Assembly (NCBI GenBank): GCA_020850945.1
Contig: JADZDR010000034.1
Span: 1-64,000 of the forward strand
Direction of reading: 5' to 3'
Source: Acidimicrobiia bacterium
GTDB lineage: Bacteria > Actinomycetota > Acidimicrobiia > UBA2766
Length of the DNA stretch: 64,000 nt
The translations under genes and the position numbers were made by a program. Below the pieces are notes generated by a model, which ran no database searches, was not told where the DNA came from, and saw only the letters and a program-made list of their open reading frames with translations. Positions 25,458-33,868 of this stretch are shown piece by piece. Numbering within the stretch: the stretch's first letter is position 1; each line of letters opens with the position of its first letter.

Positions 25458-25791
25458 CCTCGGGTCACGGGCGTCGGCATGGCGATGGTGTCCGACCTTC
25501 GATCCCGTGGTCACGCCTGCGCAACTGGTCGATCGACAGCGACGGTCGATCGGGCCACGGTCCTGGACGGCTACCGTGCCGGTGTCGAGTCGATGGCCGA
25601 GGTGCTGACCGGTCTCGACGCCGGCGGCTGGGCGAGCCTGGCCGACGACGACGTCGTGGTGAGCGAGCGGCCAGTCGACCGAGGTACACCCCTCCTGCGG
25701 GGCCCGACTATCGGGATGATCGAGGGTCTCAGCCACCGGAACCGTGACCGACGCCCGCTGAAGACCGAGCGGGGCAACTGCGTCCCGGGGC
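25458..25791. other. 334-bp gap with a possible MDMPI-domain relic
   Basis: No intact gene. One plus-strand frame reads TVDRATVLDGYRAGVESMAEVLTGLDAGGW at about 25540-25632, which resembles the first helix of DinB/MDMPI proteins but leads nowhere. Otherwise I see only frame shadows. Confidence 0.3.
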
Positions 25792-27018
25792 TCACGCACC
25801 GGCGTTCTCGAGGTCGGCGAACCGCTCGCGGATGGCGTGCGCGTCGAGGCCGAAGTCGGCCGCGGAATAGGCGTGAGAACCGTGCGCGTGGCGGGGGAAT
25901 GCGGCGTGATACCTGTCGACGAACGCCTCCGGGTCCGGTGGCGGCTCCATGTCGGCCGCAGCGTAGATCTCGGTGATGGAACCGACGGGATCACGGACAA
26001 GCCGCGGGAAGCCGAGGTCCACGAAGGTGACCGACTTCGACGCGGGAGTGGCGCGAAACGCCTCTGCCCGGCGGAGCCACAGTTCGGTCGTGTCGGCCTG
26101 ATAGCGACCGACGTCGGCGCCGTCGACGTGATCGCTGTACATCGCGCGGAACACGGCGAACAGGCTCGTACCAGACGCGATCGTCTCGACGATGTCGCGG
26201 TGCAGGTGCACGACGACCGCGCCGGGGAAGGCTGCCGCGAGATGCGGCAGCTCCGCCGTGTGCGCCGGTGCCTTGAGGACCCAGCGACGGTCGTCGCTCC
26301 GGTCGAGCACCTGCAGCACTTGCCGGTAGCGCCGGGAGCTCCCGGCCATGTCCTGGCCGGCCAGCCACCTCGCGTACGACTCCAGCCGTACTGTCGACGC
26401 GAATCCCCAGTTGCGCAGATCCGAACCCATCGCCAAGACGCACTCCTCGGGCAGGCGTGCCCCTGACTCGTGGATGGGCTGTAGCTCCGGGTTGAGGAAG
26501 TGCAGCATGTCGTGCGAGCGGGAGCTCGCGTCGAGGAACCGTTCGCGGTCGTCGTCGGACAAGTGCGCGACACGAGTCGGGTGCGTGAGCTCTGACGGCA
26601 GTGGGCCACGCAAGCGGGGGTCGGTGGCGAGGAGCCGGTAGAGGAACGTCGTACCGGTCCGCCAGCCTCCGATGATCACGATCGGTGGTGTGAGGGGACG
26701 TGCGGCTGCCTCGGGATGGTCGTCGAGATACCTCGCCATCGTGGCGCCTGCCCGCAATCGGGAGACAGCAGCCGACACGACCATGCCCGTACCGAGCGCG
26801 TTCAGGCGACCGTCTTCCCGAGCGGATCCGACATAGTGCTCGAGACCCGCTCGCCACCCATCGGCGAACTGGTCGGGTGGGCCTTCGCCCGCGGCGACCG
26901 CGACGATGTGGTCCGGCTCGAGTAGGTACCGCTCCGGCCGTGCCTGGCGGTCGGCTTCTGCTGCCGCATACGCCGCTTGCACTGCGTCGCTGCGAGCCGG
27001 TCGTCGCCATAGGTTCAC
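25792..27018 (-). CDS. Sulfotransferase family protein
   Basis: A 408-aa protein of the bacterial sulfotransferase-like family that uses PAPS. IVIIGGWRTGTTFLYRLLATDP near 120 is the 5'-phosphosulfate loop, RWVLKAPAHTAELPHLAAAFPGA gives the second conserved strand, and VVHLHRDIVETIASGTSL is the 3'-phosphate-binding region. The C-terminal part has an FADLENAG ending. GTG 27018 overlaps the upstream DUF1214 stop by 4 nt (GTGA), so the track's 539-aa version is overextended. The acceptor is unknown; the DUF1214 partner is likely functional. Confidence 0.87.
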   Translation of the reverse strand: MNLWRRPARSDAVQAAYAAAEADRQARPERYLLEPDHIVAVAAGEGPPDQFADGWRAGLEHYVGSAREDGRLNALGTGMVVSAAVSRLRAGATMARYLDDHPEAAARPLTPPIVIIGGWRTGTTFLYRLLATDPRLRGPLPSELTHPTRVAHLSDDDRERFLDASSRSHDMLHFLNPELQPIHESGARLPEECVLAMGSDLRNWGFASTVRLESYARWLAGQDMAGSSRRYRQVLQVLDRSDDRRWVLKAPAHTAELPHLAAAFPGAVVVHLHRDIVETIASGTSLFAVFRAMYSDHVDGADVGRYQADTTELWLRRAEAFRATPASKSVTFVDLGFPRLVRDPVGSITEIYAAADMEPPPDPEAFVDRYHAAFPRHAHGSHAYSAADFGLDAHAIRERFADLENAGA

Positions 27019-28115
27019 GCCGGCGGATCCATCGCGAGGTCGACGAGCCGGCACACCCGGACGGTCGGCAACGGTGGCTCGGTCTCCGGTTGCAGGAAGC
27101 GGAACACGAACATCCCGAACGGGCGCCCCTCGCGGTCGAGCCAGTCGATCGTTGCGCCCGGTTCGCTCGCCGCGATCACGAATCGGTAGCGGTCGCCGGC
27201 AAGGCGGGCCGTGGTCCCCGTGAACGACACCCGCCGGTGCCGATGGTCGAGCGAGTTCGCGTAGCGGCTGTACAGCAGCACGTTCCAGTATCGGCAGGGT
27301 GGGGCATGCCCCTCTATCACGAGGGCCTCGCCGTCGGCGAGGTGCCATGCCCCGCGCAGATAGTGGATGTCCGGCTCGGTGAACGCGGCACCGCCGGTCA
27401 TCTCCGTCCAACGCCGCACCTCGTTGGGCGATGCAACGTCGGCTTTCGTCGCTGCCGAGAGCAACGCCGGCATCGCCGCCATCGCCCCGCCCAGCCGCTC
27501 GACCTGGTGCACGAACCTCGGCACCTCGATGAACGGTCCGGGCTCCGGCGTGTCGATCGGTTCGATCCGGCAGTCGCCCAGAGCATCGTGTGCCACATCA
27601 CCGTGGAAGTGACGCACCCACAACGCCGAGGCACCCTCCGGCAGCTCCAACCAGTCGACACTTCCAGCCGGGGGTCGGGGTGAGACGACGACCTCGAAGC
27701 GTCCGTCGGCGTCGAAGGTGAGGGCATCGCTGTCGGTGCGTGCCACGGCGCCCGCCTCGAGCGTCCCACCGGCGCGGTACACGGTGATCGACATGTACTG
27801 CGCGTCGCCGCGCATCCCCGTGACGCGGTAGCTGCGGTCGTCGCCGATGTCAGCCACCCAGTACCGGAAGTCCGGGTTGTCCATCAGCATCCTCTCGCGC
27901 CACCCGTTGAATGCCACGAGCTCGGGCCGTTGCCGGTCGATCTCGAACCGGCCGAGGAGGTTGTTCAGTGCCCGCAGCAATGCGCGGTAGCCGTCGGCCC
28001 GCTCCTCGGCGGACAACCCCGTAGCGTCGGATGCGAGTTGCTCACCTGCCTCGCGTAGACCGTCGACCAACGACGTCCACGCAGCACCGAGGTCCGCCTG
28101 GTCCTGATCGTCCAT
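27015..28115 (-). CDS. DUF1214 domain protein
   Basis: Residues about 270-360 match DUF1214 (PDIHYLRGAWHLADGEALVIEGHAPPCRYWNVLLYSRYANSLDH...RLAGDRYRFVIAASEPGATIDWLD), a beta-rich domain of unknown function. The N-terminal half is helical (YRALLRALNNLLGRFEIDRQRPELVAFNGWRERMLMDNPDFRYW). ATG 28115 is 6 nt after TATGTT, a leaderless arrangement giving 366 aa; upstream starts at 28151 and 28163 run into the VOC gene. It is coupled to the sulfotransferase gene by a 4-nt overlap. Confidence 0.8.
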   Translation of the reverse strand: MDDQDQADLGAAWTSLVDGLREAGEQLASDATGLSAEERADGYRALLRALNNLLGRFEIDRQRPELVAFNGWRERMLMDNPDFRYWVADIGDDRSYRVTGMRGDAQYMSITVYRAGGTLEAGAVARTDSDALTFDADGRFEVVVSPRPPAGSVDWLELPEGASALWVRHFHGDVAHDALGDCRIEPIDTPEPGPFIEVPRFVHQVERLGGAMAAMPALLSAATKADVASPNEVRRWTEMTGGAAFTEPDIHYLRGAWHLADGEALVIEGHAPPCRYWNVLLYSRYANSLDHRHRRVSFTGTTARLAGDRYRFVIAASEPGATIDWLDREGRPFGMFVFRFLQPETEPPLPTVRVCRLVDLAMDPPA

Positions 28116-28147
28116 CCGCACAACATACGGATTGCACGTTGCGGTCG

Positions 28148-28555
28148 TCATGCGGGGCAGCACACCTCGAGGTCCATTCCGTCGGGGTCGCGGAAGAACA
28201 ACGACAACTCGTGGCCGAGCTGCTGGATCTCGCCGACCTCCCGCGCTCCGGCCGCCTCGATCCGGGTCTTCACCTCTTCCAGGGCGGAGCGGTCCGCGAC
28301 GGCAAGCGCGAAGTGGTCGATCGCTCCCCGCTCACCCTGCCGGCTGCGCTCACCGATGATCGTGTCGGCGGGTACCTCGAACACGTTGAGCATCGCGCCG
28401 CCGCCGAGGTCGACGATCTTCATCCAGGGGTGATCGCCGCTCTGTGGCACCTCGAAAATGACGGTCGCGTCGAATGCCTGCTCATAGAAGCCGATCGTGA
28501 GATCCATGTCCGAGGTGAGGGTGGCAACGTGGTTGAGGCCGGTCGTGATCGGCAT
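28148..28555 (-). CDS. VOC-family protein
   Basis: A complete 135-aa glyoxalase-fold protein. MPITTGLNHVATLTSDMDLTIGFYEQAFDATVIFEV contains the first metal His, GAIDHFALAVADRSALEEVKTRIEAAG opens the second module with another His, and LFFRDPDGMDLEVCCPA holds the terminal Glu ligand. It lies 32 bp ahead of the DUF1214 start and could be the first gene of that transcript, although DUF1214 appears to have its own promoter. Confidence 0.87.
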   Translation of the reverse strand: MPITTGLNHVATLTSDMDLTIGFYEQAFDATVIFEVPQSGDHPWMKIVDLGGGAMLNVFEVPADTIIGERSRQGERGAIDHFALAVADRSALEEVKTRIEAAGAREVGEIQQLGHELSLFFRDPDGMDLEVCCPA

Positions 28556-28840
28556 GGCGGTCTGTCCTTCGTGTCCTTCGATCCGTGCTCACAGGTGCGC
28601 CGCTGCGTACCGACGGGGCTCGGCATCGAACGGGTGCATCATGGTCTCGGTCGGGCCGTGTCCGGCAGGGTCGCACCTGCACCACTTCTAGCCGGTGCTG
28701 GGGGCACAGCGTTGCCGAGCGGTGTCACGCCATCTACGGCGAGTTCGGTATCCCGGTGTTCGCAGTGAGAGATGCCACCATGGATGAGCTGGCGCAGCAG
28801 GATCGAACGCGACCGTGTAGTGCCTGGGGTTGCGGCCAGT
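28556..28840. other. Gap with no supported gene
   Basis: About 285 bp between the VOC start and a reductase relic. Frames on both strands are short and arginine-rich. No promoter or repeat is distinct here. Confidence 0.4.
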
Positions 28841-28907
28841 CGAGCTCATCGACGAGCGCTGCTTCGGCAACGGCGCGGTGCATGTGGCCTACCGCGTACT
28901 CCGCTGA
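28841..28907 (+). pseudogene. C-terminal relic of a RibD-C reductase
   Basis: The frame reads ELIDERCFGNGAVHVAYRVLR and stops. It repeats the last 20 codons of the reductase gene at 24897-25457 (ELIDERRFGNGAVHVAYRVRA) with strong nucleotide identity, including gagctcatcgacgagcgc. Nothing of the first ~165 codons remains. It is the end of a lost paralogue, next to another RibD-C family gene. Confidence 0.75.
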
Positions 28908-28916
28908 GCGCGCGGC

Positions 28917-29561
28917 TCAGCGGCGCCAGAACAGGTGGTGAGTGACCCCCCTCGGGCTGGGTACGACCTCGAGGTGGAAGCGGTCCGTCAGCTCGGCGGG
29001 CGAGTCCCAGAGGCGTTCGCCGCGGTCGAGCTCGACCGGTACGACAGCGACATGCATAGTGTCGACGAGGTCGGCGTCGAGGAACTCGCGCAGTGTCGCA
29101 ACCCCACCCCCGATGCGCACGTCCCGTCCGTCGGCAGCCTCCCTGGCGCGTTGCAGTGCCTCGGCCGGGTCGGCGTCGATGAAGTGGAAGGTGGTGTCGG
29201 CCAGCGTGAAGGACGGGCGAAGGTGGTGTGTCAGCACGAAGACCGGGGTGTGGAACGGCGGTGTGTCACCCCACCAGCCCTTCCACTCGTGGTCGACCCA
29301 CGGGCCGCGCTGGGGCCCGAACTTGTTCCGGCCCATGATCTCGGCGCCGATGTTGTTGGTGAAGTCACGCGTGAAGTAGTCGTCGAGACCGCGGGAGCCG
29401 CCGGGGTCGGTGCGGTTGGGCCAACTCGCCGTCGCCCCCGCCCACGACATGAAGTCTGCGGGGTCGGCATGACCGAAGGGCCGCTCGCGGCTCTGGCCCT
29501 CGCCGGCACCGAACCCGTCGCTCGACACGCAGAAGTTCTGGACTCGGACCAGTTGTGTCAT
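28917..29561 (-). CDS. RibD C-terminal-type dihydrofolate-reductase-fold protein
   Basis: A 214-aa RibD-C family reductase of the longer type. MTQLVRVQNFCVSSDGFGAGEGQSRERPFG opens it; IGAEIMGRNKFGPQRGPW and FVLTHHLRPSFTL are the NADP-proximal blocks, and DVRIGGGVATLREFLDADLVDTMHVAVVPVELDRGERLWD is the conserved C-terminal half. GGAAGGAACCCG precedes ATG 29561; the track's 243-aa start is upstream of the ribosome site. It is only distantly related to the plus-strand copy at 24897. Confidence 0.85.
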   Translation of the reverse strand: MTQLVRVQNFCVSSDGFGAGEGQSRERPFGHADPADFMSWAGATASWPNRTDPGGSRGLDDYFTRDFTNNIGAEIMGRNKFGPQRGPWVDHEWKGWWGDTPPFHTPVFVLTHHLRPSFTLADTTFHFIDADPAEALQRAREAADGRDVRIGGGVATLREFLDADLVDTMHVAVVPVELDRGERLWDSPAELTDRFHLEVVPSPRGVTHHLFWRR

Positions 29562-29703
29562 CGGGTTCCTTCCGTCGACATCCCTGCTGCATGCGACCTT
29601 AGATGTCACACACGGCGGGCACGATGTGTCCTCGGATGACGGACTCACGAGATCAGCGCCGGTGGCTGATCGTGCGCCACGAAGCCGTACCGGGGTGGTT
29701 ACC

Positions 29704-29709
29704 TAGACT
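29704..29709 (+). promoter_or_regulatory. -10 box TAGACT of a leaderless gene
   Basis: TAGACT is followed by six nt and then the GTG of the cyclase gene, so the transcript should begin at or next to the start codon. Confidence 0.6.
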
Positions 29710-29715
29710 CGGGCC

Positions 29716-32700
29716 GTGACGCCGACATGCCCCAACTGCGGTGCGACGGTTCCGGGAGGTGCCCGGTTCTGTCCGTCCTGTGGGGCACCACTCGCCGGCG
29801 AGGGACCGGGCGACGAACGCCGGGTCGTGACCGTCGTCTTCGGCGACCTGGTGGGGTTCACGGCGCTGAGCGAAGCCCGCGACCCCGAGGCGGTGAAGAA
29901 CCTCGTCGACAACTGCTTCGCCCGGCTCGCGGCGGACGTGGAGGCCTTCGGCGGCAGGGTCGACAAGGTCGTCGGCGACGCGATCGTGGCCCTCTTCGGC
30001 GCGCCCGTCACGCACGAGGACGACGCCGAACGCGCGGTGCGGGCAGCTCTGGCGATGCAGGAGACCGTCACCGCGCACGCCGCGGAGCGCGATCTCCCGA
30101 TCAGGCTCCGCATCGGCGTGAACACGGGCGAGGTGCTCGTCGGCTCGATCCAGGCGGGAGACGACTACACGGCGATGGGTGACGTCGTGAACACGGCGAG
30201 CCGGCTGCAGAGCGCAGCGGACCCCGGCACCGTCCTCGTCGGTGCGGCCACACGGGCCGCGACCGGGGATGCCGTCGAGTACGAAGCGCACGACCCTGTC
30301 GAGGCCAAGGGCAAACACGATCCCGTCGCGGCCTGGGTCGCGACGGGGACGGCCAATCGCCCCGGTCGCCGGCCCCGGCGTGAGCGCACTCCCCTCGTCG
30401 GTCGCGACACCGAGATGCAGATGCTCACAGGCTCGGTCGAGACGGCGTTCGCGCACGGCCGCGGCCAGTTCGTCCTCATCCTCGGCGAGGCGGGCATCGG
30501 CAAGAGCCGGCTCGCCCGGGAGCTCATCGCGCACACTTCCTCGCGGCATCAGATGCTCGTGGTCGAGGGTGGTTGCGTTCCCTACGGGGAGACGAACCCG
30601 TGGTGGCCGATCGCCGAGGCACTCCAGGACTTCTGCGGGCTCGAGCGGTTCGAGGCCGCAGAAGTCGTGCGGGAGCGGATGCACGCCCTGGTCGGGAATG
30701 CCCTCGCCAAGCTGGGAACCGACCAGGCCGAGGTCGAGCGCCGTGTCGACGGCCTCCTGTATCTCATGGGCCATCCCGATGCTCTCGCCGATCTCGACGC
30801 CGAACGGGCGATGGACGAAGCCGTGCGCGCGCTCCGGACCCTGCTGATGGCGTTGACCACCGTCGTGCCGGTCGTCGTCTGCCTCACCGATCTCCACTGG
30901 GCGGATCCACAGCTCCTCAACCTCCTCGACCGGCTCATGGAATCGATGCGGTCGCTGCGGATCGTGTTCGTGGCGACGGCCCGTCCCGAGCTCGTGGAGC
31001 GCTGGAACCCTGTCGCGGGGCGCCGAAACGTGCTCGTCTCGGTCCTCGACCCCCTACGCGACGAGGACACCGAGACGCTGCTCGACACCCTTCTGCCCGA
31101 CACCACCGATACGGCTCTGCGGGCCGCGCTGAGGGACCGCAGCGGCGGCAACCCGCTGTATGCCGAGGAGTTCGCCGCCCTCCTCGAGACCGCGACGGCC
31201 GCGGACCCGAACTGCGAGACACCGACTCCGGGCACCCTCCCCGCCACACTGCACGGCCTCGTCGCAGCCCGCGTCGACGCCCTCGACCCGGCCCTGCGGT
31301 CGCTCGTCGCGGACGCCGCCGTGATCGGACACGACGGTTCACTCGAAGCGCTCGACTTCCTCGCCGCTTCCCGCGGCGACACGACGACCGGCCCCCTGGA
31401 TCTCGAGGTCCACGACGTGCTGCGGGTCGACTCCGACGGCTGGGCATTCCGTTCGGACCTCGTGCGCGAGGTCGCGTACGGGATGCTCACGAAGGCGGAC
31501 CGGGCGCGCAGGCACGCCGTGCTCGGCGAGTGGCTGACCGACCGTAGGTGCGGTGACGAGACGTGCGACGAGGACTCGGGCTTGATCGCCCACCACCTCG
31601 CCACCGCCGCCGAACTGGTCGGCGAGATCGGCGCAACCGCACATGTGGGGACCGACATCGTCGACCGGGCGCTCGACGAGCTCGAGCGGGCCGCGGACAT
31701 CGCGATCGGGCACAACGCGATCAGTACGGCCGAGCACATGCTCGACCACGCCCTGCGGATCCTTCCCGACGAGGCCGCCGACGATCGCACCGCGCACCTG
31801 CAGATCATGCGGGCCGGTGTGCGTTCCACGATGCGGCGCCTGAGCGAGGCGCGCGAGGACGCCGAGGCTGCCCTCGAGACGGCCCGGGTGCACGCCCGGT
31901 CCGATCTCGTCGTGCGTGCTCTGACTTCCCTGGGGGAGATCGCCCAACGGTCAGGTGACACCGATGCCGCTCTGGAGATGCTGGACGAGGCGATCGGGAC
32001 CGCACGGCGGGATGGCGAGGCGGGTGCCGCGGCCGACGCGCTGCGCGCCAAAGGCATGACGCTCATCTTCAAGGGCGACACCGCCGCTGCCGACGAGGCC
32101 ATCACCGAGGCACTCTCCCTGTACCGGGCCGAGGGTGACGGCAGCGGCGAAGCGTGGGCATACCAGCACCTTGCGATGCGGGCGTTCTTCACGAACCGTC
32201 TCGACGAGGCCGCGCGCTATGTCGAGTCGAGCCTCGAGTACTTCGAGACAGTGGGCGACTACACGGGGATCGCGTGGGGCCAGGGCCTCCTCGCGTTCGT
32301 CAAACTCCGCGAAGGCGACCTCGTGGCAGCCGAGGCGATCGCGACGCCGGTCCTCGACGACGCCCGCGACGGTGACCGGTGGGCCTTCGCCATGATGCTC
32401 GACCTGCTGGCCGGCATACACCTCTGGACCGGCCGGGGCGCAAGCGGGATCGAGCTCGCCGAGGAGTCCCGCGCCGTGTTCACGTCGATCGGCGACAAGT
32501 GGGGGATGTACCAGGCCACTCTCCTCATGTGTCGTGCCCTCGCCGCCACCGGGCGGCTGGACGAGCTCGCGACGATGGAGGCCGAACTGGAGAGCCAGGG
32601 AGAGGCGGTCGAGGATCCGGCGACCCGCAGTCTCGGCCTCATGGTGCGCATGATGGTGGCAGTCCAGCTCGGCGACATCGACAGGGTCACGGCTGCCCTG

Positions 32701-33276
32701 GCGGAGAAGTCGGTGGACAGCGGGGCCGAGTTCGTCCTCGCGGAGACGTGCTCAGCGCAGGCACTCGCAGAGCTCCAGCTCGGCCGGGTCGAGCAGGCGC
32801 TCGAGCTCGTCCACGAGGCGGTCGCGCGCGCTACCACCGACGGTGACAGGGCGTACACGAGCGCTGTGGCCGCTCTCGTAGCGGCGGCTGCCGGGCGCGT
32901 CGACGACATCCCCGACGTGCTCGAGACCGACAAGTCGCTCGTCACGCAGCCGAACCGGTTCACGATCGCGATGGCCCGCGGTTTCGCCGCCTTCCAACAG
33001 GGCCGGTCCGACGAAGCCCGCGCAGCACTCGAGTCCGCGCAGCGTGTCGTCGACACGAGCGACACGTCACTGGACCGCGAAGTCGTGCACCTCGCCCGCG
33101 GCTGGCTCCTCACCGCACTCGGCGACCCCGACGCCGCCGACGTCCTCGCCACCGCCCGTACGAGGCTCGCCGGTTTCGGCACCCGGGCCGAGGGATGGGA
33201 GCGCGTCTTCCGCATGTGCGTGGGCCTCGATGCAGACCCGGAAGTCGCAGAGCACGGGCAGGGGGCCACCGCCTGA
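29716..33276 (+). CDS. Adenylate/guanylate cyclase-domain regulator with AAA ATPase and TPR region
   Basis: A 1186-aa multidomain protein. Residues 1-30 hold a zinc ribbon (CPNCGATVPGGARFCPSCG). Residues ~38-200 form a class III cyclase domain: VVFGDLVGFTALSE with a metal Asp, KVVGDAIVALFGAP and NTGEVLVGS...YTAMGDVVNTASRLQ. Then TPLVGRDTEMQML starts an AAA_16 ATPase with Walker A GEAGIGKSRL near 260 and Walker B VVCLTDLHWADPQ near 395. From about 640 onward the protein is helical with TPR-like repeats, ending in ALESAQRV and LARGWLLTALGDPDAA. It is a cytosolic signalling ATPase; whether it makes cAMP is untested by sequence. Confidence 0.9.
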   Translation: MTPTCPNCGATVPGGARFCPSCGAPLAGEGPGDERRVVTVVFGDLVGFTALSEARDPEAVKNLVDNCFARLAADVEAFGGRVDKVVGDAIVALFGAPVTHEDDAERAVRAALAMQETVTAHAAERDLPIRLRIGVNTGEVLVGSIQAGDDYTAMGDVVNTASRLQSAADPGTVLVGAATRAATGDAVEYEAHDPVEAKGKHDPVAAWVATGTANRPGRRPRRERTPLVGRDTEMQMLTGSVETAFAHGRGQFVLILGEAGIGKSRLARELIAHTSSRHQMLVVEGGCVPYGETNPWWPIAEALQDFCGLERFEAAEVVRERMHALVGNALAKLGTDQAEVERRVDGLLYLMGHPDALADLDAERAMDEAVRALRTLLMALTTVVPVVVCLTDLHWADPQLLNLLDRLMESMRSLRIVFVATARPELVERWNPVAGRRNVLVSVLDPLRDEDTETLLDTLLPDTTDTALRAALRDRSGGNPLYAEEFAALLETATAADPNCETPTPGTLPATLHGLVAARVDALDPALRSLVADAAVIGHDGSLEALDFLAASRGDTTTGPLDLEVHDVLRVDSDGWAFRSDLVREVAYGMLTKADRARRHAVLGEWLTDRRCGDETCDEDSGLIAHHLATAAELVGEIGATAHVGTDIVDRALDELERAADIAIGHNAISTAEHMLDHALRILPDEAADDRTAHLQIMRAGVRSTMRRLSEAREDAEAALETARVHARSDLVVRALTSLGEIAQRSGDTDAALEMLDEAIGTARRDGEAGAAADALRAKGMTLIFKGDTAAADEAITEALSLYRAEGDGSGEAWAYQHLAMRAFFTNRLDEAARYVESSLEYFETVGDYTGIAWGQGLLAFVKLREGDLVAAEAIATPVLDDARDGDRWAFAMMLDLLAGIHLWTGRGASGIELAEESRAVFTSIGDKWGMYQATLLMCRALAATGRLDELATMEAELESQGEAVEDPATRSLGLMVRMMVAVQLGDIDRVTAALAEKSVDSGAEFVLAETCSAQALAELQLGRVEQALELVHEAVARATTDGDRAYTSAVAALVAAAAGRVDDIPDVLETDKSLVTQPNRFTIAMARGFAAFQQGRSDEARAALESAQRVVDTSDTSLDREVVHLARGWLLTALGDPDAADVLATARTRLAGFGTRAEGWERVFRMCVGLDADPEVAEHGQGATA

Positions 33277-33317
33277 GGTCCTCCGCCTTCGGGTTGTCCT
33301 GGGCGAGCCTCAGCCGA
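33274..33317. terminator. Convergent intergenic hairpin
   Basis: CTGAGG and CCTCAG arms about 30 nt apart sit between the convergent cyclase and SRPBCC genes. The stem is short and there is no U tract, so this is a weak call. Confidence 0.25.
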
Positions 33318-33810
33318 CCGCGGCGAGGATCCCGTCGATCTGGCCCATTGCCGCGTGCATGCCCTCCTCCATGCCCATCTCGAGGAGCTGCGCCATCGCC
33401 TCGGTGGAGGCGAACGTGGACCGAACCGTCATCGTGGTCCCGCCGCCGCTCCGCACGGTGAGCTCGAGCTCCATGCGCGTCGTCGGCATGTCCGGGTTGG
33501 GCCGGCCGGAGTCGTCGGCGAAGCCGTCGCTGACGACGAAACGATGCGGGGCGTCGACCTCGAGCACGTCCCAGTAGCCGGAGGACTTCCCGCCGTCGGG
33601 TCCGGTCATGAAGTACGTGACCCGTCCGCCCGGGCTGAGGTCGTGGTCGACGACGGTGGCCGGCCACGTCGGCGGGCCCCAGAACCGTTCGAGCTGACGT
33701 GGGTCGGCGTAGAGCTGCCACACGCGCTCGACCGGGGCGTCGTACTCGGCGACGACGGTCATGGTGTGGCTGTCGAGGTCCTTGTCGACTCGGACGACAG
33801 GCATCTGCAT
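33310..33810 (-). CDS. SRPBCC / AHSA1-type protein
   Basis: A 166-aa START-like protein: VAEYDAPVERVWQLYADPRQLERFWGPPTWPATVVDHDLSPGGRVTYFMTGPDG is the classic AHSA1-type N-terminal half, and MELELTVRSGGGTTMTVRSTFASTEAMAQLLEMGMEEGMHAAMGQIDGIL the C-terminal helix. It binds hydrophobic ligands or partner proteins; the ligand is unknown. Such genes often follow an ArsR regulator, but none precedes it here. Start ATG 33810 or 33804. Confidence 0.87.
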   Translation of the reverse strand: MQMPVVRVDKDLDSHTMTVVAEYDAPVERVWQLYADPRQLERFWGPPTWPATVVDHDLSPGGRVTYFMTGPDGGKSSGYWDVLEVDAPHRFVVSDGFADDSGRPNPDMPTTRMELELTVRSGGGTTMTVRSTFASTEAMAQLLEMGMEEGMHAAMGQIDGILAAVG

Positions 33811-33868
33811 CTCCTCAGGTCAGGGATCCTCGGCGAGGATCCGGTCCATCTTGTGCAGGCGGCGAAGC

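Noticed and set aside
24609-26609. 666-aa minus-strand ORF spanning GMC 3' end, RibD-C and sulfotransferase
   Set aside because: It covers genes on both strands in a different frame and has no protein pattern.
30582-32192. 536-aa serine/arginine-rich minus-strand ORF
   Set aside because: Antisense shadow of the cyclase-AAA gene.
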